This document shows, piece by piece, positions 17,946 to 26,059 of a stretch of DNA of 64,000 nucleotides. Source of the DNA: Bacteroidota bacterium (GTDB taxonomy: Bacteria > Bacteroidota > Bacteroidia > B-17B0 > Aurantibacillaceae); NCBI GenBank assembly GCA_018267655.1, contig JAFDYB010000034.1, positions 1 to 64,000 on the forward strand, in the 5' to 3' direction. The translations under genes and the position numbers were made by a program. Below the pieces are notes generated by a model that saw only the letters and a program-made list of their open reading frames with translations, ran no database searches and had not been told where the DNA came from. The stretch's first letter is position 1. Every line of letters starts with the position of its first letter.

Positions 17946-18644
17946 TTATTTCAAAATTTCTTTTGCTTTAAGTATTGATTTGTTTAAGAATGAATTTTCG
18001 TTATCGTGGATTTTTTTTATTGCTTTTTGTGTAAGGTAGGACTTTATTGTTCCTCCAAATCGTTTAAAATGTAGCCAATCTCTTTCATCTGTGCCAATTT
18101 TTTTAAATACAGCTATGTTGCGAAGACTTTGAGGAATGTAATTAAAATCTTTACGATTTTTTTTTATATAATTAACTAAAAACGACGTACTTTCCATCCA
18201 AGTGTCGTGCAAAACTATGTACCCGTTTGTTTCGATGAGTAAAGATGCGTAATAAAAGTCAACAAATTGTCCGTCAAATTTATGATCTCCATCAATAAAA
18301 ATAAAATCAAAACTTCTTTTTTGGTTTAATAATTTAGGCAGGGCTTCGTGTGAAGGCTCGGCGTAAAACTCAAGATTATTTGTAAGCCCAAGTTTTTCAA
18401 TGTTTTTTAACCCGCAGTTTTGGTAATTTGCTTGAAATGGGTCAATACCTACATGCTTAGTATTTGTTGCGGTAATAATTGAAGCTGCAGAAAGGCCGAG
18501 ACCAAAACCTGTTTCAAGTGTTTTTTTAAAATTATTTTCTTTAATAAGATGATGAAGGTATTTGCCTTCGCTGAATTTTACAGCTGAAGATTTAATGTCT
18601 TCCGGCAGATCAATTTTATCTTTTATTTCTTCAATCCCTATCAT
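17946..18644 (-). CDS. Class I SAM-dependent methyltransferase inserted between nuoC and nuoD
   Basis: A 232-residue methyltransferase of the Methyltransf_24 type. Motif I is LETGFGLGLSAASI (about 42-55), followed by HVGIDPFQANYQ (motif II region), and the core strand FDFIFIDGDHKFDGQFVDF (about 111-129) has the IDGDH signature of this family. The C-terminal 60 residues are basic and helical. Such enzymes often stand in polysaccharide or natural-product clusters, and the substrate here cannot be read from sequence. Its placement is odd: it lies in the nuo operon with gaps of 5 bases from nuoC and 7 bases to nuoD, in the same direction, as though it were a normal member. A role in modifying a complex I subunit is possible but only inference. 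Confidence 0.85.
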   Translation of the reverse strand: MIGIEEIKDKIDLPEDIKSSAVKFSEGKYLHHLIKENNFKKTLETGFGLGLSAASIITATNTKHVGIDPFQANYQNCGLKNIEKLGLTNNLEFYAEPSHEALPKLLNQKRSFDFIFIDGDHKFDGQFVDFYYASLLIETNGYIVLHDTWMESTSFLVNYIKKNRKDFNYIPQSLRNIAVFKKIGTDERDWLHFKRFGGTIKSYLTQKAIKKIHDNENSFLNKSILKAKEILK

Positions 18645-18649
18645 TGTAT

Positions 18650-19150
18650 TTATCTTCCAAACATTTTATCCTCTTTATCATCTCTTGTTTGATCTTCAAG
18701 TGGAAACTCTTTTCTTAGAGGGAAAATATCCATTTCATCTACATTTAAAATGCGCTTTAGGTTTGGATGTCCTTTAAACTTAATTCCGAAAAAATCGTAA
18801 GTTTCGCGCTCCATCCAATTAGCTGCCGGCCATATATCGGTAGCGGTAGGCAATTCAGGTTTTGCTATATCAAAAAAAGTTTTAATGCGTACACGGTAAT
18901 TTTTAGGCATATTGTGTAGGTGATACACTACTCCCAATTTTTTTTCATCGGGGGTTTGAATACCTGTTAAATCAGTAAGAAAATGAAAATTTAAATCTGT
19001 ATCATTTTTTAAAAACGCTAATACTTGATGTATAAATTCATGTTTTATTTCAAAAACTGGGAAATTGTATGCCAATTCATCATGTATTATTGCTTCTGGC
19101 AATAGTGTTTTTATTTTCTCGGAAACAAGTGTATGTACTTCGGCGCTCAT
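18650..19150 (-). CDS. nuoC: NADH-quinone oxidoreductase subunit C
   Basis: The 30-kDa-type subunit of the complex I connecting module, 166 residues. The signature is in the second half: YRVRIKTFFD, then LPTATDIWPAANWMERETYDFFGIKFKGHPNLKRIL with the conserved ERE.YD.FGI core, and the end FPLEDQTRDDKED. It follows nuoB after 12 bases. The next gene, 5 bases away, is the methyltransferase rather than nuoD. Confidence 0.96.
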   Translation of the reverse strand: MSAEVHTLVSEKIKTLLPEAIIHDELAYNFPVFEIKHEFIHQVLAFLKNDTDLNFHFLTDLTGIQTPDEKKLGVVYHLHNMPKNYRVRIKTFFDIAKPELPTATDIWPAANWMERETYDFFGIKFKGHPNLKRILNVDEMDIFPLRKEFPLEDQTRDDKEDKMFGR

Positions 19151-19162
19151 TTAATTTTGTTT

Positions 19163-19723
19163 TTATTCAATACCATAACTATTTAGTAATCGCTTATACT
19201 CGGGCGAATCGCGCCTTCTTAAACTTTCATTTTTAGCCAGCTCTTGTATTTTCATTACGCCTTCAATAATTTGCTCTGGGCGTGGTGGGCAACCCGGTAC
19301 ATATACATCAACCGGAATAATTCTGTCTATTCCCTGTAATACGGAGTAGGTATCAAAAATACCGCCGCTACTTGCACAAGCGCCAACACTTAGTACCCAT
19401 TTAGGTTCTGCCATTTGCTCATATACTTGGCGTAGGGTTGGCCCCATTTTTTTAGCAATAGTTCCCATTACCATGAGCATATCAGCTTGGCGGGGTGAAA
19501 AGCTTAAGCGTTCACTTCCAAAACGGGCTAAATCGTAATTACTTGCCATTGTTGCCATAAATTCAATGCCACAACAAGAAGTAGCAAAAGGCAGTGGCCA
19601 TAACGAATTGGCGCGCGCCAATCCTATAACTTCTTCGAGCTTTGTAGCAAAAAAACCAGGCCCTTCAATACCTTGTGGCATTTTTGCCATCTCTAACTTT
19701 GTTCGTTTTGTAACTTCTTTCAT
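19163..19723 (-). CDS. nuoB: NADH-quinone oxidoreductase subunit B
   Basis: Carries the terminal cluster N2 that hands electrons to quinone. The 186-residue protein has all four ligands: the tandem Cys50-Cys51 in [10 protein letters not shown], Cys116 in VGACASSGG and Cys145 in [10 protein letters not shown]. The stretch [20 protein letters not shown] is the other family hallmark. The first 30 residues form an amphipathic basic N-terminus. It follows nuoA after 49 bases, the widest gap in the operon. Confidence 0.98.
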   Translation of the reverse strand: MKEVTKRTKLEMAKMPQGIEGPGFFATKLEEVIGLARANSLWPLPFATSCCGIEFMATMASNYDLARFGSERLSFSPRQADMLMVMGTIAKKMGPTLRQVYEQMAEPKWVLSVGACASSGGIFDTYSVLQGIDRIIPVDVYVPGCPPRPEQIIEGVMKIQELAKNESLRRRDSPEYKRLLNSYGIE

Positions 19724-19772
19724 TTTAAATGTTTTAAAAAAGATAGATTTCTTTTTACATTGAATTTAATAA

Positions 19773-20147
19773 TTACTCTTCGTGTTTTATTGCCTTTTTT
19801 GAAAGCATATAATAAAATCCTATCAATAATAATACAACAAAGGTAAACACTTCAATAACACCCAAAAGCCCCAGTTCTTTAAAATTTACAGCCCAGGGGT
19901 ACATAAAAATCACTTCTATATCAAATAACACAAAAATAATGGCTACTAAGAAATATTTTATGGCAAAAGGCAAGCGCGCGTTTCCATGCGACTCAATGCC
20001 ACATTCAAATGTGTCGAGTTTAATTTTTGATTTTCGCTTAGGACCTAAGGCGTGTGATGCAAACATTGTTACAACTACAAAACCCAATGCCACAAAAAAC
20101 ATTATTATGATAGGAATGTAGTCGTGAGGAGAAGATAAAGCAGACAT
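19773..20147 (-). CDS. nuoA: NADH-quinone oxidoreductase subunit A
   Basis: First gene of the complex I operon. The 124-residue membrane subunit has three helices and the diagnostic loop KLDTFECGIESHGNARLPFAIKYFLVAIIF (about 43-72) with the conserved Cys, followed by DIEVIFMYPWAVNF. A TACTTTTG match to the Bacteroidota -7 element lies right at the start (20150-20157 on the - strand) but is too close to the ATG to be convincing. I therefore do not assign the operon promoter. Confidence 0.97.
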   Translation of the reverse strand: MSALSSPHDYIPIIIMFFVALGFVVVTMFASHALGPKRKSKIKLDTFECGIESHGNARLPFAIKYFLVAIIFVLFDIEVIFMYPWAVNFKELGLLGVIEVFTFVVLLLIGFYYMLSKKAIKHEE

Positions 20148-20623
20148 TTCAAAAGTAATTAGAATTTAGGCTGTAAGATTAACAATTTTTGAACGAACAT
20201 TCAAATATTTAAGTGAAAAATTATTTACGCTGCAAAAAATGTTAATAGCATTGCGCTAATGCAGATATATTTTATATAAAAACATAAAATTGTTTTTCAA
20301 TTAAGTAATAAAAAAGTTTTTGACATAACCAGGTATCACCTACTCAACATCAATTTATCTGCTTTTAGCAATTTACCTTGGCTATCGTTTAACTTTACAA
20401 AATATACGCCGGTTACTGTAAAGCCCGGTTTTGAGCTTTTTTTATTTTTATGTTATTTTTTTATGTGGTTTAAGCAAGGTTAATGCGCATGCTTTTAGAA
20501 CGCACTATATAAAAGTAAATTACCGTTTCTCAATCCGTAAAAAATGCAAGGGGTCATTAATCTCTTGTCTTATGTTTTTTGCAATCTCGTTTAAATATTT
20601 TGTTAATTTTATACTTTTGATTT
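20148..20623. other. Intergenic region upstream of nuoA
   Basis: AT-rich stretch between the divergent nuoA and RidA genes. It must hold the nuo promoter, but no TTG/TAnnTTTG pair with normal spacing was found. The only gene-like content is the T9SS-tail-like remnant at 20336-20437. No tRNA or clear hairpin was seen. Confidence 0.6.
20336..20437 (-). pseudogene. Remnant of a T9SS C-terminal sorting domain
   Basis: Read on the - strand, the frame gives KPGFTVTGVYFVKLNDSQGK and then LLKADKLMLSR-stop. The GVYFVKL...K.... pattern with a short end after it is the closing hairpin of type A sorting domains (compare GIYFVKV...KLIV in the intact protein at 35809-37956). Upstream the frame soon dissolves into A-rich DNA and has no start or protein body. 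It is best read as the surviving tail of a lost secreted-protein gene. Confidence 0.4.
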
Positions 20624-21046
20624 ATGAGTAATAACACTAAAATAGAATCGAACAAAGCCCCGGAACCGGTAGGTTTATACCCACACGCTCGTAAGGTTGG
20701 CAATTTATTGTTTTTGAGTGGCGTTGGCCCTCGCGAAAAAGGCACTAAAAAAATTCCGGGTGTAGATTTAGATGAGGCTGGGCAAATAGTAACATACGAC
20801 ATTGCTGCTCAATGCCATAGTGTTTTTAAAAATATAAAATATATTTTAGAAGATGCCGGAAGTAGTTGGGACAAAATTATTGACGTAACCGTTTTTTTAA
20901 CTAACATGAAAGATGATTTTAAAATATATAATCAAATTTGGGCAGAATATTTTAAAGAGAATCCTCCGTGCCGTACTACAATTGAAATAAACAAATTGCC
21001 AACTCCAATTGCTATTGAATTAAAAGTAATTGCGCTCGCTGAGTAA
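20624..21046 (+). CDS. RidA family protein (2-aminomuconate deaminase-like)
   Basis: A 140-residue YjgF/YER057c/UK114 (RidA) fold protein, which as a trimer deaminates reactive enamine/imine intermediates. The conserved Arg117 (PPCRTTIEI) that anchors the substrate carboxylate and Glu132 near the end are present. The N-terminal stretch EPVGLYPHARKVGNLLFLSG followed by VGPRE resembles the subgroup of bacterial 2-aminomuconate deaminases of kynurenine/anthranilate degradation. No other gene of that pathway is in the window, so a general imine-deaminase role cannot be excluded. It stands alone between the nuo operon and lpxH, converging on lpxH with a 15-base gap. Confidence 0.88.
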   Translation: MSNNTKIESNKAPEPVGLYPHARKVGNLLFLSGVGPREKGTKKIPGVDLDEAGQIVTYDIAAQCHSVFKNIKYILEDAGSSWDKIIDVTVFLTNMKDDFKIYNQIWAEYFKENPPCRTTIEINKLPTPIAIELKVIALAE

Positions 21047-21061
21047 TGTTAATAGGATTTT

Positions 21062-21814
21062 TTAAACCACTGATTTAAATTCTTTGAGTTCCAACTCTTT
21101 TCCATCAAAAACGGCATAAGTGTAGTATTTTATCCAATCGCCCAAATTGATATATTTACTGTTATTTAAGGCTATGTTTAAAGGTAAATGCCTATGTCCA
21201 AAAATAAAAAAATCGTAATGTTTTTTACGTAGCATTTCTTTGCAAAAAACATATAACCATTCATCTTCATTAGTTAAAAATTTTTCGTCTCCTGTTCCCG
21301 TACTGGCTCTGCTGCTTTTACTGCTTTTTTGTGCAATATAAAATGCTAAATTAGGGTGAAGCCTGCTATATAGCCATTGGCATATTTTTGAAGTAAATAT
21401 TTTTTTTAAAAACTTATAGCCTTTGTCTCCTGGTCCAAGCCCGTCGCCGTGCCCAATAAAAAAAGTTTTACCTTCGTAATTTAACTCAATTGGGTTATGA
21501 TGAATGGTTATGTTAAGTTCGGTAATTAAATAATTATTCATCCATAAATCATGATTGCCTGAAAAAAATGTAATTTTAATTCCAAGGTCGCTTAATTCAG
21601 CTATTTTACCTAAAAACCGAATAAAATGTTTTGGTGCAGTGTATTTATATTCGTACCAAAAATCAAAAATATCACCAACTAAATAAATTTCTTTTGCATC
21701 GTGTTTTATTGTATCGAGCCATTTGCAAATTAATTTTTCTCTTTGCAGGCTTTCATTAAAATTTGGGGCACCCAAATGAAAATCAGAAGCAAAATATACC
21801 TTATTGTTATTCAT
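21062..21814 (-). CDS. lpxH: UDP-2,3-diacylglucosamine diphosphatase (LpxH-type)
   Basis: Calcineurin-like metallophosphoesterase of lipid A biosynthesis that cleaves UDP-2,3-diacylglucosamine to lipid X and UMP at the inner face of the membrane. The 250-residue protein shows the metal-binding motifs in order: Asp11/His13 (ASDFHLG), Asp48 (VGDIFDFWYE), Asn87/His88 (SGNHDLWM), His122 (GHGDGLGPGD) and the final GHRH near 206. The DFW and GHGDG motifs separate it from general phosphodiesterases. Its start overlaps the stop of the M1 peptidase gene by one base. The gene occurs singly, away from other lipid A genes. Confidence 0.92.
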   Translation of the reverse strand: MNNNKVYFASDFHLGAPNFNESLQREKLICKWLDTIKHDAKEIYLVGDIFDFWYEYKYTAPKHFIRFLGKIAELSDLGIKITFFSGNHDLWMNNYLITELNITIHHNPIELNYEGKTFFIGHGDGLGPGDKGYKFLKKIFTSKICQWLYSRLHPNLAFYIAQKSSKSSRASTGTGDEKFLTNEDEWLYVFCKEMLRKKHYDFFIFGHRHLPLNIALNNSKYINLGDWIKYYTYAVFDGKELELKEFKSVV

Positions 21815-24800
21815 TATTGTGTTACCGACTTAACCCAATGGCGCGGGTTTAATTTGTGTATATCAAATGTAAAACGTATTCGTTGCCAATAACCTATATT
21901 ATTTAACTCAAGTGTGTTTTTAATTTCGGAGCTATAGACTAATGGTACAAATACCTCAACAATGTCGTCAGCAATACTAAAAGCAATGCCGGCATCATAT
22001 AAAAATTTATTATTGGTATTATCTGAAATAGCGGCATCGGCAAATGCGCTTAACACTCCAAAAAGTTTAGGGCTTTTTATATTGAGTGCTGTCATCCATT
22101 GCGTACTTTGACCATTGTAACTTAGTACTTTTAGTCCTCCGTCTGCTTGTGTAAATTGGCTAAAAGGAAATCCGTTTGCTTCATTACGGCCTACAAAGTT
22201 TGTGTTAAATAAATAATCATCGTAGCCGGCATAACCACTTGTTCTAAAGCGATAGTAGCCTTTAGCATTATTATTGCCATACAAAAAGGCTCCTGCAAAA
22301 ACTCTAAATTTAAAATTATATTTTTTTGTAATATCTAATTGATAGTTAAACGTGGCCGATGTTTTTGCCATTGCGCTGTTTTGTTGCACATTTAGGTTTA
22401 AGTAAAACGGGTTAATAGGGCGATTGTTTTGTAAATTATAATTAATCTGATTTACATAACTTAATACATTATTACTTCCAAATGTAAGAGTATCTTTTAC
22501 TATAGAAACAAAACCACTATCAGTTTTTAAGAAAGTGCTTGATAGTGTGATGTTTTGTGACAGAAACGATGTTGCTTTTAATGGCCTTATGTCAAACTTT
22601 AAATAAGGAGCAAATTTATAGTAGTTAAGTGCGTAAGAGTTAAAATTAGTTTGATAAAGTTTATTAATGTTTGATGCGTCTAGATAGTCATAAGCATAAC
22701 TTTTAAATTGCATGCCAATGCTAATTCGTTGAAATTTGCTTTTTGGGTAGATGTTGTAATTAATTAAAGCGGTTCCGGTTGGGGTTTTGCTTTTGAAGCC
22801 AAACAAAGGCATTATGCTGTATTCAAAAGGTTTTTCAAGTAAATTGTAATTGTGGAGCATTACACCTGCCATTACACCATTGTATGTATTATATGCAACC
22901 ACCGGAATGTAGTTAAGCTGCATTTTTCGAGGATTTTCAATTTTTGTAATAAAGTTTAATTGCAAAGGGTGAATTTTTTTAAAATGCCCGTGTACTTTTA
23001 TATAATTATTTCCGCGCTCAATGTCTGGCATTCTGTCGCCACCATCAATTTTAAAAAGATCAACATCTGCTACCGGAAATCCAACAATGCCCATACTATC
23101 AACGCCGGTTCGCCACACTTCGCCAACTAATTTTCCGTTTTTGTACCCGGTAATATTAAATGGCGCGTAGGTTCTTGTAACATTTTTTACTTTTATTTCA
23201 TACGATTTACTTGGTGTTGTTTTTATGCTTTCGATTTTATAATCAATATATTTTCGTTTATAAATAAGATTTTTAAAAAACCAATCGAGGTTTGTGCCGC
23301 TAAAATGACTTAATGTTTTTTCTAAATCAATTGTTGTTGGGTGTTTAAATTTATATTGTTCATAATAAAAGCGCATTGCTTTATTAAAAGTTTCTTCGCC
23401 CATGTAATCCATTAAATAATCAAAAGCAATTGCTGTTTTAGCATATACAATTGCACCATAATTAAAGTTTGTAAAGTCAACGGCGGGGGTATTAATTTTT
23501 TGATCGGAGCGTGAGCGTGCAGCTAAAAAATAATACGTTTCTTTATCGCGCCAAAACGGTATTTTGTTTAGTCCTAAAATATTTTTGGTTGAGTCCATGC
23601 CAAAATACTCAGAGAGTTTTCGAGAGGGATATTTTGCTCTTGTATATCGTAATTCGTATAATGAATTTAAGCCCTCGTCCATTGCCGGTTCATCGCGTTC
23701 ATTGCTTCCTAAAATTCCATAAAACCAATTGTGTCCTATTTCGTGCGCAATGGTAATGTCTAAATCAACACTATCGCGCATATCTCCAATTACAGTAATA
23801 TTAGGATATTCCATACCGCCGCCGGCCATAATAGTGCCATCTACTGCCGACACGTTGTTATATGGATAATCGCCCAACATATATGAGTAAAAATAAGTTG
23901 ACTCGTTTACGGCATTAATTGCAGATGCCCATGTTTCAAAATTTCGATTGGTAACGTAAATCCATGTATCAACTATTTTTTTTGTGTTAGGTAATACAAT
24001 TTGGTCGTGTACAACATTAAATCTTTTATCTGCAAACCATGCAAAGTCATGTACTCTAAATTGTTTAAACCGCACGGTTTTAAACTTAGTGCTTGATTCC
24101 GGAAACTTCATGTCATTTGTTCTAAAATCACGTTTTTCAAGGCGGTCAATTGTTCTTTTTACATTATCGTTTATAAAAGTATCTTCTGTTGGATTGTTGA
24201 TTCTATCACCTGTTGCGGCCAACACATAATTTTCGGGTAAGGTGATATTAACATCAAAGCTGCCAAATTCGCTGTAAAATTCACCTTGGTCAAGGTACGG
24301 TATGGGGTGCCATCCTTTTGCGTCATACACAGCCGGCTTTGGGTACCATTGTGTTATAAAGTAGGCTTGCCCAATATGCCCAAGGCGTGAAAATTTTGCA
24401 CTCGGAATTTTTACAAAAAACGGAGTTGTAATCGTTATTGTATCTAATGATTTAAGCGGCTCGTTTAAATATAGTTTACAAATGTCAATGCTGTCTCCTA
24501 AATATTCCATTTTTACCGGAGTGCCGTTTACTTTAAAATTTAAACTGTCAATATAACCGCGCTCTTCGGCATGAGAGTAATAAAAGCTGGTTTTTTTATG
24601 AACTAATAAATTTTTTGCAAAATCAGTTTTATGGTTTTTATAAGCATTTGGCCACAGGTGGACATAAATAAAATTTAATGCAGAGGGTGAGTTGTTGATG
24701 TATTGCATTTTTTCAAATGCAGAAAGCGTATTGTTTTTATCATTTAATTTTACATCTATTGTGTAATTAACCTCTTGTTGAAAATAAACCGGCTGCGAGT

Positions 24801-24858
24801 AATATGTTAATGTTGATAAAACAAAACAAACTGTGCTAATTAATTTATAAAACTTCAT
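21814..24858 (-). CDS. M1 family metallopeptidase, secreted
   Basis: A 1014-residue zinc aminopeptidase of the M1 (gluzincin) family. It has a signal peptide (1-21, ending YYS), an N-terminal beta-domain, and the catalytic domain with GGGMEYPN (347-354, the GAMEN-equivalent) and HEIGH at 372-376. Glu395 follows at the exact HExxH-x18-E spacing, so all zinc ligands are present. After about residue 600 comes a long beta-strand-rich region of about 400 residues with aromatic periodicity, which resembles an outer-membrane or cell-surface extension and is found in Bacteroidota homologues. It probably trims peptides in the periplasm or at the surface. lpxH overlaps its stop by one base. Confidence 0.92.
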   Translation of the reverse strand: MKFYKLISTVCFVLSTLTYYSQPVYFQQEVNYTIDVKLNDKNNTLSAFEKMQYINNSPSALNFIYVHLWPNAYKNHKTDFAKNLLVHKKTSFYYSHAEERGYIDSLNFKVNGTPVKMEYLGDSIDICKLYLNEPLKSLDTITITTPFFVKIPSAKFSRLGHIGQAYFITQWYPKPAVYDAKGWHPIPYLDQGEFYSEFGSFDVNITLPENYVLAATGDRINNPTEDTFINDNVKRTIDRLEKRDFRTNDMKFPESSTKFKTVRFKQFRVHDFAWFADKRFNVVHDQIVLPNTKKIVDTWIYVTNRNFETWASAINAVNESTYFYSYMLGDYPYNNVSAVDGTIMAGGGMEYPNITVIGDMRDSVDLDITIAHEIGHNWFYGILGSNERDEPAMDEGLNSLYELRYTRAKYPSRKLSEYFGMDSTKNILGLNKIPFWRDKETYYFLAARSRSDQKINTPAVDFTNFNYGAIVYAKTAIAFDYLMDYMGEETFNKAMRFYYEQYKFKHPTTIDLEKTLSHFSGTNLDWFFKNLIYKRKYIDYKIESIKTTPSKSYEIKVKNVTRTYAPFNITGYKNGKLVGEVWRTGVDSMGIVGFPVADVDLFKIDGGDRMPDIERGNNYIKVHGHFKKIHPLQLNFITKIENPRKMQLNYIPVVAYNTYNGVMAGVMLHNYNLLEKPFEYSIMPLFGFKSKTPTGTALINYNIYPKSKFQRISIGMQFKSYAYDYLDASNINKLYQTNFNSYALNYYKFAPYLKFDIRPLKATSFLSQNITLSSTFLKTDSGFVSIVKDTLTFGSNNVLSYVNQINYNLQNNRPINPFYLNLNVQQNSAMAKTSATFNYQLDITKKYNFKFRVFAGAFLYGNNNAKGYYRFRTSGYAGYDDYLFNTNFVGRNEANGFPFSQFTQADGGLKVLSYNGQSTQWMTALNIKSPKLFGVLSAFADAAISDNTNNKFLYDAGIAFSIADDIVEVFVPLVYSSEIKNTLELNNIGYWQRIRFTFDIHKLNPRHWVKSVTQ

Positions 24859-24930
24859 ACTTTTTAAATTTAATTATTTAGTTATGCTTTTTCATGTTAA
24901 GCAATTAAAACAGATGTTTTTAAAAAATAA

Positions 24931-26058
24931 TTATTTAAACAATTCGGCTAATTTTGCTTCAAGCGCTTCGCCTCTTAAATTTTTCTCTATTATTTTTCCG
25001 TCTTTATCAATTAATACTGTAAATGGAATGGCTTGAACACCGTATATTCTTGCAGGCTCACAATCCCATTGTTTTAGGTCACTTACTTGAGTCCATGTTA
25101 TACCAAGCGATTTTATTTTCGCTACCCAATTTTCTTTATTCATATCTAAGCTTACGCCGTAAACCTCAAAGCCTTTATTTTTATATTTTTCGTAAGCTGT
25201 TTTTACATTAGGCATTTCTTTAACGCATGGCCCGCACCACGATGCCCAAAAATCAATTAAAACTATTTTTCCTCTAAAACTGCTTAATGCAATTTCTTTT
25301 CCATCCGGGTTTGGTAATTTTATTTCAGGGGCTTCTTCGCCAACAGTTGACGATGACATGCGTTGTACAACTTCATGAAATTTTAAAACACTTGGTTCGC
25401 TTGGGAAACGCTTATATAAGCCATTATCTAAGGCTTTATATGTTTTAGTATATTTTTCAGGATCTAAGCCTTGAATTGCCATGATAGATGAAAATTTATC
25501 GGTGTTAGCCATTATTTTTTTAGAAACAATTTCGAAGTAATTATCCGTCATTTCGGTATAAGGTTTTTGTAGCACCTTACTAAAAGAATCGCGGCGTACT
25601 GAATCAAGTTTTAAGGATAAACTGGTTTGGTTAAAATACTGAACTAAAGAGTCGCTACGCTTTCGATAGTTTTTTACTAAATCATTATATTCTAAAAACA
25701 ATTGCGTTTCGGGTGATCCTTTTACTGAGTAGGTATTGCCCAAATCTGCGGCATTGCCGCTAAGTTCAATTTTATCAGCACTATCTAAAACAAGCATTGC
25801 AAAGTTTTGTTGGTTTATCTTTAATCTGTAAAAGCCGAGTTTTGGCTTGCAGTTATTTATCAAAAAATTTCCTGCTTCATCTATTTTTGCGCTATCCACA
25901 AGGGTGGGCTGAGGGTTTTCTAATTTTTCTAAATAAAGTGTTTCGCCTTTACTATTTAGTAATTTTCCTGAAAGTGCGAATGGACTTTCCTTTTTATTAT
26001 TGCTGCAAGATGTTATGAATATTGCAAGTGGTAAAACGAGATATATTGTTTTTTTCAT
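24931..26058 (-). CDS. DUF4369/TlpA-like thioredoxin-fold lipoprotein
   Basis: A 375-residue lipoprotein: signal peptide with lipobox ending at Cys18 (FITSCSN), a DUF4369 beta-domain (about 25-125), a helical linker, and a C-terminal AhpC-TSA/TlpA thioredoxin domain from about 240. The redox motif is Cys275-x-x-Cys278 in WASWCGPC, and the cis-Pro is in VQAIPFTVLID. These proteins are thought to act as envelope thiol-disulfide reductases. Many Bacteroidota carry several copies, and the target here is unknown. It starts one base after gatB stops, so it is likely transcribed with gatB. Confidence 0.93.
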   Translation of the reverse strand: MKKTIYLVLPLAIFITSCSNNKKESPFALSGKLLNSKGETLYLEKLENPQPTLVDSAKIDEAGNFLINNCKPKLGFYRLKINQQNFAMLVLDSADKIELSGNAADLGNTYSVKGSPETQLFLEYNDLVKNYRKRSDSLVQYFNQTSLSLKLDSVRRDSFSKVLQKPYTEMTDNYFEIVSKKIMANTDKFSSIMAIQGLDPEKYTKTYKALDNGLYKRFPSEPSVLKFHEVVQRMSSSTVGEEAPEIKLPNPDGKEIALSSFRGKIVLIDFWASWCGPCVKEMPNVKTAYEKYKNKGFEVYGVSLDMNKENWVAKIKSLGITWTQVSDLKQWDCEPARIYGVQAIPFTVLIDKDGKIIEKNLRGEALEAKLAELFK

Positions 26059-26059
26059 T

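Noticed and set aside
20150-20157. TACTTTTG as the nuo operon promoter
   Set aside because: It touches the nuoA start codon and has no -33 TTG at a fitting distance.
20431-20631. Small + strand frame upstream of the RidA gene
   Set aside because: Its translation is rich in Phe and Tyr from AT-rich intergenic DNA, shows no domain, and overlaps the RidA start.
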